64,000 nt of DNA from Porphyromonadaceae bacterium UBA7332 (lineage in GTDB: Bacteria; Bacteroidota; Bacteroidia; Bacteroidales; UBA7332): contig DKPO01000005.1 of assembly GCA_002471225.1 (NCBI GenBank), positions 71,347 to 135,346 on the forward strand, written 5' to 3'. A program made the position numbers and the translations under genes. Shown here in pieces: positions 16,449 through 25,966 of the stretch. Numbering within the stretch: position 1 is the stretch's first letter; each line of letters begins with the position of its first letter. The notes under the pieces were generated by a model that searched no databases, was not told the DNA's origin, and was given only the letters and a program-made list of their open reading frames with translations.

Positions 16449-16622
16449 ATGATAAAGATAGGTAACACAAGTATAGACAGGGTAATAGCTAATAATAGGA
16501 TAATCAATAAGATATGTAAAGGAGTCATAACGATATACGAGTACATTACTAGCTGTTTTGGTAAAGGATTTTGGGTTAATTCTAAAGAGTGGGGTAATAA
16601 AGATGGATGGAAAAATAAATAA
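16449..16622 (+). CDS. Small phage protein of 57 residues
   Basis: ATG at 16449-16451 opens 57 codons to the TAA at 16620-16622, filling the gap between the fibre gene (2 bases earlier) and the giant protein (start 7 bases later). It reads MIKIGNTSIDRVIANNRIIN and then a Trp/Gly-rich end (GFWVNSKEWGNKDGW). The tight packing with both neighbours supports a real gene. Short proteins of this style (MIKIG..., then GxxxxxIY) are common among Bacteroidetes phage tail genes, but I know no function. Confidence 0.65.
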   Translation: MIKIGNTSIDRVIANNRIINKICKGVITIYEYITSCFGKGFWVNSKEWGNKDGWKNK

Positions 16623-16629
16623 AAAAAAT

Positions 16630-19600
16630 ATGAGTGATAAAATATACAACGAAAAAATAAATAAGTTAACAGATTGGGGTGGTGATGCTTCTACAGGTGG
16701 TTTGCCCGTCAGTGGGGAACGTGTTCAGGAATTCATCAAGGAATCACTTAACAGTAAGTTCGGTAATATTCATTACGATACGAACAATAGCCGTTATTTA
16801 GTGTTTGCTGATGCAGATTCAAGGGATAAATACCTATCTAACACAGTGTTATATAAAGACTTATTGTTAGCTACATTCCTAGCTCCTTCAGCATATACAG
16901 CGCGTATTATGATGCAATCACCTGTTAATAATGTGTTATTTGTTAAACAAAAAAACAACTACATAGAATTTACTTTCGATATTGTGAACAAAGATGAAGC
17001 ATCTACAGGTGAAGCTGTTATGTGTACTTACACGTTTATCAATAATAACGATAAGAAGGTAGTAACAGAACGGTATAAGCCTAACCAATCGGTTAGATTC
17101 AAGATTGATGAGTACGTGACTAAAGGTGTTAATAAGGTAACTATCAATATATTGGGGGAAACATCATTAGTTGGTACATCTGTAGGTGTGACGTATAATT
17201 TAATAGAGTTAGAACTAACTGATTCATTCAATTTAACAAAGGTTCACAACACTACTGACACTGTTACTATCCCTTATTATGTATCAGGTGCTGGCGTGAA
17301 AAAAATGGAGTGGTATCTAGACAACGAATTAATACCTGAGGAAGAAAACGACACAATAACACAGACATCAATTAACAGAATTAAATATGTTAAGTATAAT
17401 AATCTAGCACACGGTTCACACAGTTTACAATTCCGTTGTTACATAGAATCAGAAGGAGAAAAATATTATACTGAGAATCACTATATTAAGTTCATTGTTA
17501 AATCTACACAGTTAACTAACATAATCGGATATTCTTGTTTAATTCCTGAATTGGTTACAGATACTATTCGTATTGACAATATTAAACAATATGAATCATT
17601 CACTATTAGATATACAGTATATAACCCACAAGGATTAAGCTCACAGGTATCTGTTTACAATAATGAATCAGTGTTGAGTAATACAATAGTAAACAATTCA
17701 GACATAATCAATTATATATTCAGACCTACTATTATAGGTGAACAATCTTTATCAATCGTGAATGGTGATGTTAGAGAAGATATATTATTCAATGTTGATA
17801 AATCAGCTTATGCAATCGAAGAGATTACAGATAATTTAACATTAGATTTACGAGCTCTAGGAAGAAGTAACAACGATGTGAATAAAGATAGTTGGTCATT
17901 CGGGAATATCAATACTGTATTTAACGGGTTCGGTTGGAATTCACAATCAGGGTGGAACGGTCAATCATTGCAAGTTAAATCAGGTAGTAATATAGTAATA
18001 GATTATCAGCCGTTTATCTCTAACGATGTTAAAGTCAAAGGGTTAACGCTTGAATTTGATTTGTGTGTGAAGAATATAGAGAAGTTAGATTCTGTTATTC
18101 TGAATTGCTCAAAGAATGGTACAGGTGCATATATCACATCTAATGAGATAGTATTGAATTCATTAAGCAATAAGCAAGCTAATACGTATTATAAACAGAA
18201 TGAACAAGTTAGAGTTTCTTTTGTAATTCATCCGACAGACAACGACAACTTCAAACAATTAATGATTATCTATGTGAATGGAGTAATTAACTCAATCAAT
18301 AATTACATTGCTACAGATACATTCCTTAATGATTCTCATATTACTATTGGTGGTACAGGTGCAGATGTTGACATTGCTTCAATCAGAGCATATTCACGGT
18401 CATTGTCACCTGATGAAGTGTTGAATAACACTATGTTATATCAATCTGATGTCAACGAGATGCTGAAAATATACGATAATAATGACATATACGAACCTAA
18501 TACATATAATCTAAGTATTGACAAAATTAGTGCTAAATGTCCTGTTATGTTATTCACGGGTGATGTTCCTGCAATATTGAACACAAAAGATAAGAATCTT
18601 ACTATATATCTAGACGAAATAGAATTTATCAACAGACAAAAACCACACCTTCAATTCAAGGGTTCGGGTGTTCGGTTAAAGCCTCAGGGGACATCAAGTA
18701 TGCAATACCCGATTAAGAACTTTAGATTTTACTTAAAATACGGGACTACGTATAATAATGAAGGTGAGGTAATTACAGCAACAAAGATTCAGGACCATTC
18801 ACAACCCGTATCTACTTTCTGTTTAAAGGCTGATTACGCTGAGAGCTCAGGAACACACAATACAGGTGTTGCGAGATTGTGGAATGATGCATTGTTTAAT
18901 GTTAAAATAGGTAATGATTATGTGTGTAGAACAGCAGCTCAAAAGGCAGCATTAGCAAACAATTATCAATACGATGTGCGTACAGCTATTGACGGGTATC
19001 CTATTGCATTGTTCTATCGGACATCTAAGGATTCACCATTAGTATTCATCGGGCATTACAATTATAATAACGATAAGAGTACAGAGAATGTGTTCGGCTT
19101 CAAAGACATCCCAGGATTCAACAATACAAATATGGCTTGTTGGGAGCATTTAAATAACACACATCCAATTGGACTATTTACAGAGGTTAATAATTTTGAT
19201 TCTGTCTGGGGGGAATCGTTCGAAGCTCGTTACCCTGAAGACTACCAAACACATCATTTACAAGCACTTAAATCCTTTGCAACGTGGGTAAATTCTACAA
19301 AAGATAATGTAAATAAATTCAAATCCGAAAAGGCTGCACATTTAGATATGTATAAAATGGCTGCATATTACGTTTACTTAATGCGATTCGGGGCGGTGGA
19401 CCAAGTGGTAAAGAATGCAATGTTAACCACAGAGGACGGACAACATTATTATTACATTCACTACGACAACGATACTATCAACGGGTTACGTAATGACGGG
19501 TTAAGAGCTTATGACACAGACATTAACAGACAATCAATAGATACAGATTTTGAAAATTTAACGTATGCGTATGCGGGTCACGATTCTGTTCTGTGGAACA

Positions 19601-22600
19601 ATTTAGAGGCAGATTCAGAGTTTATGGAGTTCGTTAAGCAGATAGATAATGCACTATATCAGGCGGGTATGAGTTACCGTGATGTTATTGATATGTTTGA
19701 TACAAAACAGATGAGCAAGTGGTCAGAAAGAATCTATAATGAAGATGCTAAGATTAAGTACATCAAGCCGTTACAGGATGAAGGTATTAACAATCTCTTT
19801 ATGTGTCAGGGTAATAGACAGCAACATAGAAGATATTGGTTATCTAATAGATTCGCATTATATGACAGTATTTGGGCTTCAGGAGAATATAAAAGTTCAG
19901 TAATAGACATCAAGGTAGCTAACGGGGAAGGTTCTTTCACTGTAACCTCAGGTAAGGATAATTCATATTTCGGTTATGGAATTAACAACGTTGTAATAGA
20001 ATCAGGGCATCTACTTGATAAAGATGAATCAGTTACATTCACTACCCCACGTGTGTTGGCTATTGGTGACCCGTTGCGTATATATAACGCTCACTTAATC
20101 AAGTCTGTAGACATATCTAATTTCCAACAAGCACTAGCACAGCTAAATCTTAACTCTGTATACAATTCGGAAATGGGTACTAAATTAGAATCTTTAATAT
20201 TGGGTTCTAGTAGCAAGTCTAACACATCTTTATCTGAAATATCAGGATTGAAACAAGCTAAGAATCTTAAATCATTGGATATTAGAGGGTTTAAAGGGCT
20301 TAAATCTATTGACTTATCAGAGCAATATTATCTAACTAATCTACTAGCTTCTAGGAGCGAATTAGCAAGTGTAATGTTAGCTAAAGCAGCACCTGTTAAT
20401 AGATTAGATTTACCTGCTACAATGAATAATATTGAATTGGATTCACTTCCTATCAGTAATAATAATCTAACTATAGAGGGTAACGGAACTAACCTAAGAA
20501 CGGTAACAATCCGTAATTGTAGCAATTTAGACACTAAAGCATTTGTTTTCAATTGGTTAACTAATAAAACAGCTACACCGCTAGAATCTTATCTAACATT
20601 GACTAATATTAATTGGACAGGTGTTACAGTTGCACAACTCAAAGAGCTTAAGGCTAAAGTAAGTAATATAGACATATCGGGTATTATTGAACTAACAAGC
20701 TGTACACAGGATGAAGCAATGTGGATATTGGATAATTACGGTTATGACAGCTTTAACCCTTCTAGTACATTATACATCAAGTTACCTGCTGGTTTCGTTG
20801 ACTTTATTCACGGTTCACAGATTGTAAAACAATCAACAACAAGTAGATATGTAGCATTATTCAACAACAATAATAAATCTATTGTGTACGGTATTGAAGG
20901 GGCTGAGAATGGTATTGTAGCGGGATATTGCACAATGAACACTACTACTGGACTATTAACCGCTAGTCAATTCGATAACGATAAAGATATTAAGATATTC
21001 GCACACCCTATAGATAATCCGCTTAGAAAATTGTATAAAGATATTAAATTAGTATCATTTACATATCCTACTAGCGGAACGATTGAGGGAGATTCATCAT
21101 TAGATTTAGATGGCAAATCATACACATTCAGTACATTAGATGAATATGACGGTGTACCAACTTATGAATGGTCAATATCTCAAGGTTCTGAATATTGTGA
21201 AATTGTGTCTAGTAATGGTAATACAGCAATTGTTAAGGCTAAATCACGTTTTCCTGATGCTAAAGCTATTAAGCTAAGATGTAAATTAGTTAAACCAAAT
21301 GGTACAGATGTGCTGATAGTTGATAAGGTCCTAAATAATCCGATTGGGTTAACATCTACTATCCGATTCGCGAATATTATAGATGATAAATCACTAGATA
21401 ACGTGACAGTAGTACCACACGATAACAGTACGGGAATAATTAATATCACTAAGGTAGGTAATGATTATCGAATTGAATATGATACTAGTACAGGTGTGAA
21501 TAAAGTGAGGGTGATAGGTACACATCTATCAACCGCTGTAGATAGCTATAACGTTATCACATTACCAACAACCGCAATGACCATAAATCATAATCTAGTA
21601 TACAGGGGACATATAGTATTGACAGTACAATCAGATGATAACCCTCCCGTAACATTATCGGGTGCGAATGTTAGTTATATAAGCACCAATTCTAATAACC
21701 CGACAACAATAATTGACACACGAACGGACGGTAACGGTAGAGTAGTAATATATAATGATAACGATAATCCATTGATTGTTGACCTCACAATCAGTAAATT
21801 AAATTTCTCAACTTATTCAGGCATAAAGGAAGCTACAGGTGGAACAACTACAGCCAATCATATAACTATTAATTTAGCCGAAAGGGTTGAGCCCTGTGTT
21901 GATTTTATCATTGAAACGAATAAAGATAATGTCAGTGTGTATGTTAAATTAGGGGTGTACAATTCAACTGGGGTGATAGATTGGGGTGACGGTACAACTG
22001 ACACAATTGGGACAATAACAACAACAAGCAACAATAACCCACAAATTAACCACACATACACTAAGGCTGGTCAATATAATATTACAATGGGTGCTAAACA
22101 AATAATATGGGGTGAGACTTGTAATTGGGGTGGTAGTAGTAACACAACGTTAAAACAAATTAACAAATTGTGGGATATGTCGTGTTATATCAATGGTTAC
22201 TCAGTAATGTATTATTTGTTTAATGACATAAATATAGATAATAATCTATACATCGCTGATACAGCATTCGATAATTATATTGTATCGCGCGACCTTAATG
22301 GTAATTATGTGACATATGATAGATTTAGTAATACTTCTCGATTATGTGTTAAGATTGCTAAATATTCACCAATTGTTCCAACAGCTATAGTTAGACTATT
22401 AGATATAAAGGGAAGTGAAATTCTATCTTTAGAATATTGTTTCAATAGTTGTACATCATTAACCACTTTACCAACAGGTATATTTGATAAACTAGTGAAT
22501 ATCAAATCTTTAAACGCAGCTTTTTTGGGTTGTACATCATTAACCACTTTACCAACGGGTATATTTGATAAATGTGTTAATCTCGAATTCCTAAACCAAT

Positions 22601-22935
22601 GTCTGAGCGGATGTACATCATTAACCACTTTACCAACGGGATTGCTTGATAAATGTAATAGAATATCATATATAGGTATGTTTCTAGTAAATTGTTCGAA
22701 GTTAAATCAGCCGTATAACTTAACATCTCCTGAATTACCTAAGTTATGGGAACGGTCTAACATTCAGTATAAAGATTCATTCGCCGCGGGTGCACACGCT
22801 ACATTCAGGGCGACCGTCCCAACTACTTGGGGTGGTACAATGCAACTGACACAGATGGCGAATATATCACAAGATGAATATGATACATTACTTGACCGAT
22901 TGAATAGAATGGAGATAATGTTGATTAATAATTAA
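16630..22935 (+). CDS. Giant tail protein with LamG-like, CotH-like, LRR and PKD-like parts
   Basis: ATG 16630 follows an A-rich stretch and gives 2,101 residues; upstream in-frame TTG and ATG codons lie inside the preceding small gene. Visible parts: beta-sandwich region (about 200-400), LamG/concanavalin-like domain (about 405-605), CotH-like kinase region with KPQGTSSMQYPIKN (about 684) and a putative metal loop HYDNDTINGLRNDG (about 945), a first leucine-rich region (about 1170-1305), a PKD-like domain IDWGDGTTD...YTKAGQYNITM (about 1755-1820), and C-terminal CTSLTTLPTG repeats (about 1940-2020). It is probably a receptor-binding or host-surface-degrading tail protein; the CotH-like part implies protein phosphorylation or a retired kinase fold. 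Confidence 0.82.
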   Translation: MSDKIYNEKINKLTDWGGDASTGGLPVSGERVQEFIKESLNSKFGNIHYDTNNSRYLVFADADSRDKYLSNTVLYKDLLLATFLAPSAYTARIMMQSPVNNVLFVKQKNNYIEFTFDIVNKDEASTGEAVMCTYTFINNNDKKVVTERYKPNQSVRFKIDEYVTKGVNKVTINILGETSLVGTSVGVTYNLIELELTDSFNLTKVHNTTDTVTIPYYVSGAGVKKMEWYLDNELIPEEENDTITQTSINRIKYVKYNNLAHGSHSLQFRCYIESEGEKYYTENHYIKFIVKSTQLTNIIGYSCLIPELVTDTIRIDNIKQYESFTIRYTVYNPQGLSSQVSVYNNESVLSNTIVNNSDIINYIFRPTIIGEQSLSIVNGDVREDILFNVDKSAYAIEEITDNLTLDLRALGRSNNDVNKDSWSFGNINTVFNGFGWNSQSGWNGQSLQVKSGSNIVIDYQPFISNDVKVKGLTLEFDLCVKNIEKLDSVILNCSKNGTGAYITSNEIVLNSLSNKQANTYYKQNEQVRVSFVIHPTDNDNFKQLMIIYVNGVINSINNYIATDTFLNDSHITIGGTGADVDIASIRAYSRSLSPDEVLNNTMLYQSDVNEMLKIYDNNDIYEPNTYNLSIDKISAKCPVMLFTGDVPAILNTKDKNLTIYLDEIEFINRQKPHLQFKGSGVRLKPQGTSSMQYPIKNFRFYLKYGTTYNNEGEVITATKIQDHSQPVSTFCLKADYAESSGTHNTGVARLWNDALFNVKIGNDYVCRTAAQKAALANNYQYDVRTAIDGYPIALFYRTSKDSPLVFIGHYNYNNDKSTENVFGFKDIPGFNNTNMACWEHLNNTHPIGLFTEVNNFDSVWGESFEARYPEDYQTHHLQALKSFATWVNSTKDNVNKFKSEKAAHLDMYKMAAYYVYLMRFGAVDQVVKNAMLTTEDGQHYYYIHYDNDTINGLRNDGLRAYDTDINRQSIDTDFENLTYAYAGHDSVLWNNLEADSEFMEFVKQIDNALYQAGMSYRDVIDMFDTKQMSKWSERIYNEDAKIKYIKPLQDEGINNLFMCQGNRQQHRRYWLSNRFALYDSIWASGEYKSSVIDIKVANGEGSFTVTSGKDNSYFGYGINNVVIESGHLLDKDESVTFTTPRVLAIGDPLRIYNAHLIKSVDISNFQQALAQLNLNSVYNSEMGTKLESLILGSSSKSNTSLSEISGLKQAKNLKSLDIRGFKGLKSIDLSEQYYLTNLLASRSELASVMLAKAAPVNRLDLPATMNNIELDSLPISNNNLTIEGNGTNLRTVTIRNCSNLDTKAFVFNWLTNKTATPLESYLTLTNINWTGVTVAQLKELKAKVSNIDISGIIELTSCTQDEAMWILDNYGYDSFNPSSTLYIKLPAGFVDFIHGSQIVKQSTTSRYVALFNNNNKSIVYGIEGAENGIVAGYCTMNTTTGLLTASQFDNDKDIKIFAHPIDNPLRKLYKDIKLVSFTYPTSGTIEGDSSLDLDGKSYTFSTLDEYDGVPTYEWSISQGSEYCEIVSSNGNTAIVKAKSRFPDAKAIKLRCKLVKPNGTDVLIVDKVLNNPIGLTSTIRFANIIDDKSLDNVTVVPHDNSTGIINITKVGNDYRIEYDTSTGVNKVRVIGTHLSTAVDSYNVITLPTTAMTINHNLVYRGHIVLTVQSDDNPPVTLSGANVSYISTNSNNPTTIIDTRTDGNGRVVIYNDNDNPLIVDLTISKLNFSTYSGIKEATGGTTTANHITINLAERVEPCVDFIIETNKDNVSVYVKLGVYNSTGVIDWGDGTTDTIGTITTTSNNNPQINHTYTKAGQYNITMGAKQIIWGETCNWGGSSNTTLKQINKLWDMSCYINGYSVMYYLFNDINIDNNLYIADTAFDNYIVSRDLNGNYVTYDRFSNTSRLCVKIAKYSPIVPTAIVRLLDIKGSEILSLEYCFNSCTSLTTLPTGIFDKLVNIKSLNAAFLGCTSLTTLPTGIFDKCVNLEFLNQCLSGCTSLTTLPTGLLDKCNRISYIGMFLVNCSKLNQPYNLTSPELPKLWERSNIQYKDSFAAGAHATFRATVPTTWGGTMQLTQMANISQDEYDTLLDRLNRMEIMLINN
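22450..22692 (+). repeat. Three tandem 81-bp repeats encoding 27-residue leucine-rich units
   Basis: The block TGTACATCATTAACCACTTT starts at 22450, 22531 and 22612, exactly 81 bases apart. The first half of each unit is almost identical in DNA (one or two changes) and encodes CTSLTTLPTG(I/L)(F/L)DK, while the second half differs. The units resemble BspA-type leucine-rich repeats. The near-identity at DNA level points to recent duplication or ongoing recombination. Confidence 0.93.
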
Positions 22936-22942
22936 TAATTAT

Positions 22943-22973
22943 GGGTGTAGAACATATTAGGCTACACCCTTTA
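22943..22973 (+). terminator. Hairpin terminator after the giant tail gene
   Basis: GGGTGTAG (22943-22950) pairs with CTACACCC (22962-22969) around an 11-base loop, followed by TTTAAAT. It lies 8 bases after the stop codon. Confidence 0.7.
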
Positions 22974-22998
22974 AATACCTAAATCTAAACCAAAAACA

Positions 22999-23898
22999 AT
23001 GGCAAAAAAAGTAATACTAAAAGATAGCGGAGTACAAATATTCCCCCATACAACCATATCAGCAGTAGACGGTAAAGCGACCGATAAACAAATTGAAGAT
23101 GGTACAGATAACACTAATTACACCACTCCACAATCGGTTAAATATGCTATAGATGTGCACGCAATGGAAGCGATTAGGGCACATACGGAGGATAAGAATA
23201 ACCCTCACGAGGTGACAGCTGAACAAACTGGGGCTTATCATCCTGGGAATGCTAACAGACCCGATATAGATTGGAGTTGTGATAATTTATTCGCTAATTC
23301 GAGTGTAATAGCTAAACAAGATGTAGTAGCATATTCAGAGATGAATAATGTTAGAATTGAGCCTACACAATCAGGGGTAATTAACTTATGGGAGATTGCA
23401 GATGTTGAATTGCCTAATGATATTGGTGATAACCAAGTACTTACATACGACAGAATCAATCAAGTGTGGAAAGCTAAAAGTGTATTAGGGATTGATAACC
23501 AACCAATTAGCTACAATAAATTAAAGGACGTACCTACAGCATTCACACCCTGTGCACATAATCACATAGGTAACACATATAACTTATCAGATGAAAGATT
23601 AAAGTGTGATATAGAGGATATTAATAACCCTATGGCTATCATTAATCAATTAAATCCTAAATCATACAATTGGACTGATGAAGCTAGTGAACTTGGATTA
23701 AAGGGTAAAGGTTGGGGGCTAATTGCTCAGGATGTTAAACAGTTACTACCTGAGATAGTTAAACCAATCGGACACAAGGACTATATCGGTGTAGATTATG
23801 TGTCCCTGATACCTGTACTAATTCAAGCTGTGAAGGACCAACAAGTAATGATATTATCATTATCGAAAAAACTAAACCAATTAGAAAAACGAAAATAA
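22999..23898 (+). CDS. Tail fibre/appendage with C-terminal S74 intramolecular chaperone
   Basis: The 299-residue protein has a fibre-like N-terminal half (NPHEVTAEQTGAYHPGNAN is a typical fibre repeat), the DVVAYS...NLWEIADV module shared with the protein at 15,444, and a C-terminal S74 domain (from about residue 197: LSDERLKCDI, then GWGLIAQDVKQLLPEIV and VDYVSLIPVLIQAVKDQQ). S74 domains trimerise and help fold fibres, then cut themselves off at the SD-type junction; the Ser in NLSDERLK fits the cleavage site. It probably forms a trimeric fibre. Confidence 0.9.
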   Translation: MAKKVILKDSGVQIFPHTTISAVDGKATDKQIEDGTDNTNYTTPQSVKYAIDVHAMEAIRAHTEDKNNPHEVTAEQTGAYHPGNANRPDIDWSCDNLFANSSVIAKQDVVAYSEMNNVRIEPTQSGVINLWEIADVELPNDIGDNQVLTYDRINQVWKAKSVLGIDNQPISYNKLKDVPTAFTPCAHNHIGNTYNLSDERLKCDIEDINNPMAIINQLNPKSYNWTDEASELGLKGKGWGLIAQDVKQLLPEIVKPIGHKDYIGVDYVSLIPVLIQAVKDQQVMILSLSKKLNQLEKRK

Positions 23899-23908
23899 AT
23901 TACTAATT

Positions 23909-25237
23909 ATGAGCACAATAGCAAAGAGCAATATATCAATGCGCAACGTGAAGAATACCATAAAAGAAAAAGCTAACGACCTGTGGACATACTGTAATAG
24001 TGATAATGTGAATATGTGGTCGAAATGCAAGCCTGTTAGCTTCTTTGGGATTCCCGCTAGAATAAATGATGATTGGTGTAGCGGTGATAAAGGTGATTAT
24101 TCGATTAAGATGGGCGGACGGAATAATCTAGATATTGGCAGCGGGCGGGATTTAGGGGTAAAAAAATGGGTTAGAGATAAGCCGATGGACGGGGTTAATA
24201 CCCCTGCACGACTTGCAGACTTTGGCGGTTACAATCATTCAGCTAAACCCCCTATCTATATCTATAATGATGCTGAAGTCAAGGTGAATCCGTACAATTA
24301 TAAGTTCACAATCCCACTAAGTACGGGTGACATTGATTTAAGCCTGTTAGATTTATCAGTAACTACAGGTTGGGATAAAGATTATTTACGGCTGATGGCT
24401 GTAGACACATTGTCAGGGGTTCGTTACCATTGCACAACTAAACTAAAGGATATGACATCTACAGCCGATTACGAATTCGAGAATCAGAACACAGCCTTAA
24501 CACCCACACAGGCTTATAACTTTAGGCTATTCATAGCGCAATATGCTGACAATAGTATCTATTCATCAACGGGTGACGGGACTACAATATTTAATGACTC
24601 AGTCTATACACTTACAGATAAGGTAGTTAAATGTAAATCAATGGCAGACATCGAAGCCGAGAACATTACTAACACTTATTCCCGATATATCAAGGTTCGC
24701 AACCTATATTATCCTACTAATACCCGTGAATGGCAATCAGTTGATTTAACCCTAACCGTGGATAATCCTGATGCAGCTAAACCATATGTAGATATAACTA
24801 ATTTCAATCCGTATACTAAATCTCTGGTATTTAAATTATTAATTGATGGTCCTGATAATGTACTTCGTGGTGAATGGGCATCTGAAACATTCCGATGTGT
24901 CACATCTATGCTGAATTACACACAAACAGAACCAATGTTCAGTAAATTCCCTATAAATGGTAATAGATTAAGAATGTACAGGGATTTTGACCCCTTAACG
25001 GGTGTGTTATCTAATGAATATATGTTCGAGGATGGTTATATTAAAAGAGGGTCAACAATCTACATATCAGTACCCTCACAAGTGTATCAATCTGATATTG
25101 AGAATGATAAAGTAAAGGCTGTAAGGTCGACAACTACACTGTTTTTCGGCAAATCCGAAACAATATGCTCAGGAACTTACTATGTTAAATCTGATAGTCA
25201 GGCGCAAACTATGCCTGTACCAAGTTGGACGAATTAA
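23909..25237 (+). CDS. Phage structural protein of unknown function
   Basis: The 442-residue protein lies between the S74 fibre and the lysis genes. It has an N-terminal helix, then NVNMWSKCKPVSFFGIPARI, which I associate with a group of Bacteroidetes phage tail-region proteins of unknown role, followed by a long beta-rich part. No signal peptide or membrane segment is seen. A virion or fibre-associated role is inferred from position only. Confidence 0.65.
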   Translation: MSTIAKSNISMRNVKNTIKEKANDLWTYCNSDNVNMWSKCKPVSFFGIPARINDDWCSGDKGDYSIKMGGRNNLDIGSGRDLGVKKWVRDKPMDGVNTPARLADFGGYNHSAKPPIYIYNDAEVKVNPYNYKFTIPLSTGDIDLSLLDLSVTTGWDKDYLRLMAVDTLSGVRYHCTTKLKDMTSTADYEFENQNTALTPTQAYNFRLFIAQYADNSIYSSTGDGTTIFNDSVYTLTDKVVKCKSMADIEAENITNTYSRYIKVRNLYYPTNTREWQSVDLTLTVDNPDAAKPYVDITNFNPYTKSLVFKLLIDGPDNVLRGEWASETFRCVTSMLNYTQTEPMFSKFPINGNRLRMYRDFDPLTGVLSNEYMFEDGYIKRGSTIYISVPSQVYQSDIENDKVKAVRSTTTLFFGKSETICSGTYYVKSDSQAQTMPVPSWTN

Positions 25238-25253
25238 AAATAATTAATCTAAT

Positions 25254-25484
25254 ATGAAAATAACAACAAATGAGTTAATAGCTATATTCCTCACAATCAG
25301 CGGTGTAACATTGCTATTTATGGCATTATTTATTGCTCCTATGGGGGTGATAAGTGAATCAGTACTATGGGCTACGGGTCAGTTACTTGCATTAGTCGGG
25401 GGATTGTGTGGAGTCTCAGCGCATTATAGTAATAAAATTGATAAACTAGAAAAAAAGATTGATAAAGATGAAGATAACGTATAA
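25254..25484 (+). CDS. Small two-helix membrane protein, holin candidate
   Basis: The 76-residue protein has two hydrophobic segments (about residues 8-30 and 36-56) and a charged C-terminus (KIDKLEKKIDKDEDN). Its gene overlaps the M15 endolysin gene by 17 bases. Size, topology and neighbour match class II/III-type holins, which make holes in the inner membrane so that the endolysin reaches the wall. No sequence family is recognised, so the function rests on context. Confidence 0.7.
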   Translation: MKITTNELIAIFLTISGVTLLFMALFIAPMGVISESVLWATGQLLALVGGLCGVSAHYSNKIDKLEKKIDKDEDNV

Positions 25485-25854
25485 AGAATTAATACACAGC
25501 GATATAGCTGTAAAGAATGAGATAAATAACACACCTACTGAGGATATTGAGAATAATATAAACGAATTGTGCGCGTGGCTAAATGATAAGGTTGCGCCAC
25601 ATTATTCAGGTCCTGTACGGGTGAATTCAGGTTACAGATGTGATAAATTGAATAAAGAAGTTGGCGGGGCTGCATCATCTCACCACTTAACGGGATATGC
25701 TTGTGATTTAACTTGTGCAGATGTTAAGCAATTGAGGGATATAATAAAAGATAACTATATGTCCGATATTGACCAATTAATATATTATCCAAAGAAGAAC
25801 TTTATTCATATTTCCGTACATCCGAAAAAAAGGGGCGAATATTTCGAAAAATAA
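25468..25854 (+). CDS. Endolysin, M15-type peptidase
   Basis: Start ATG 25468 gives 128 residues; a longer reading from TTG 25459 adds three residues. The core VNSGYRCDKLNKEVGGAASS followed by HHLTGYACDL shows the S-x-H-x2-G-x-A-x-D zinc motif with His73 and Asp80, and the third ligand His114 lies in NFIHISVHP. M15 peptidases cut peptide bonds in peptidoglycan stems and cross-links. There is no signal peptide, so export would need the holin encoded just upstream. It is the last gene of the prophage. Confidence 0.9.
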   Translation: MKITYKELIHSDIAVKNEINNTPTEDIENNINELCAWLNDKVAPHYSGPVRVNSGYRCDKLNKEVGGAASSHHLTGYACDLTCADVKQLRDIIKDNYMSDIDQLIYYPKKNFIHISVHPKKRGEYFEK

Positions 25855-25966
25855 ACACCCCTAAAACTATGTATATCAGTTACTTATGAAATGTTGCGCT
25901 AAAATAAGACTTCAAAGTTTCATACTGCAACATTTGTATAGAGTGATTATCTATAGTAACCATAAA
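25855..25966. other. Right prophage-host junction, candidate attachment region
   Basis: Between the endolysin stop and the end of obgE lie 112 bases. They contain a 9-bp inverted repeat, AAATGTTGC (25889-25897) and GCAACATTT (25927-25935), separated by 29 bases. Such a pair with an AT-rich centre could be a recombinase core or arm site. The matching left attachment site is outside the window, so the core cannot be defined. Confidence 0.45.

Larger units (their letters stand above)
1..25966. mobile_element. Right part of an integrated siphovirus-like prophage
   Basis: A continuous block of phage genes runs from the left edge to the endolysin at 25,854 and is followed at once by the host gene obgE. 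Packaging, head, connector, tail, fibre and lysis genes come in the canonical order of HK97-type tailed phages. The HNH nuclease next to the terminase is typical of cos-packaging phages, so cohesive ends are inferred. Integrase, repressor and replication genes are not in the window and the left boundary is not visible. The right boundary is placed between 25,855 and 25,966 because obgE ends at 25,967. Confidence 0.93.

Noticed and set aside
16558..16629. Upstream starts of the giant tail gene (TTG 16558, ATG 16603)
   Set aside because: They fall inside the 57-residue gene ending at 16622; ATG 16630 directly follows an A-rich stretch.
22305..22628. Leftward 107-codon open frame opposite the leucine-rich repeats
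   Set aside because: It is the mirror of the 81-bp repeats inside the giant tail gene and has no ribosome-binding region or recognisable protein.
15809..25237. Diversity-generating retroelement acting on fibre genes
   Set aside because: No reverse transcriptase gene and no template/variable repeat pair with A-specific differences was seen; the 81-bp units are tandem copies within one gene.
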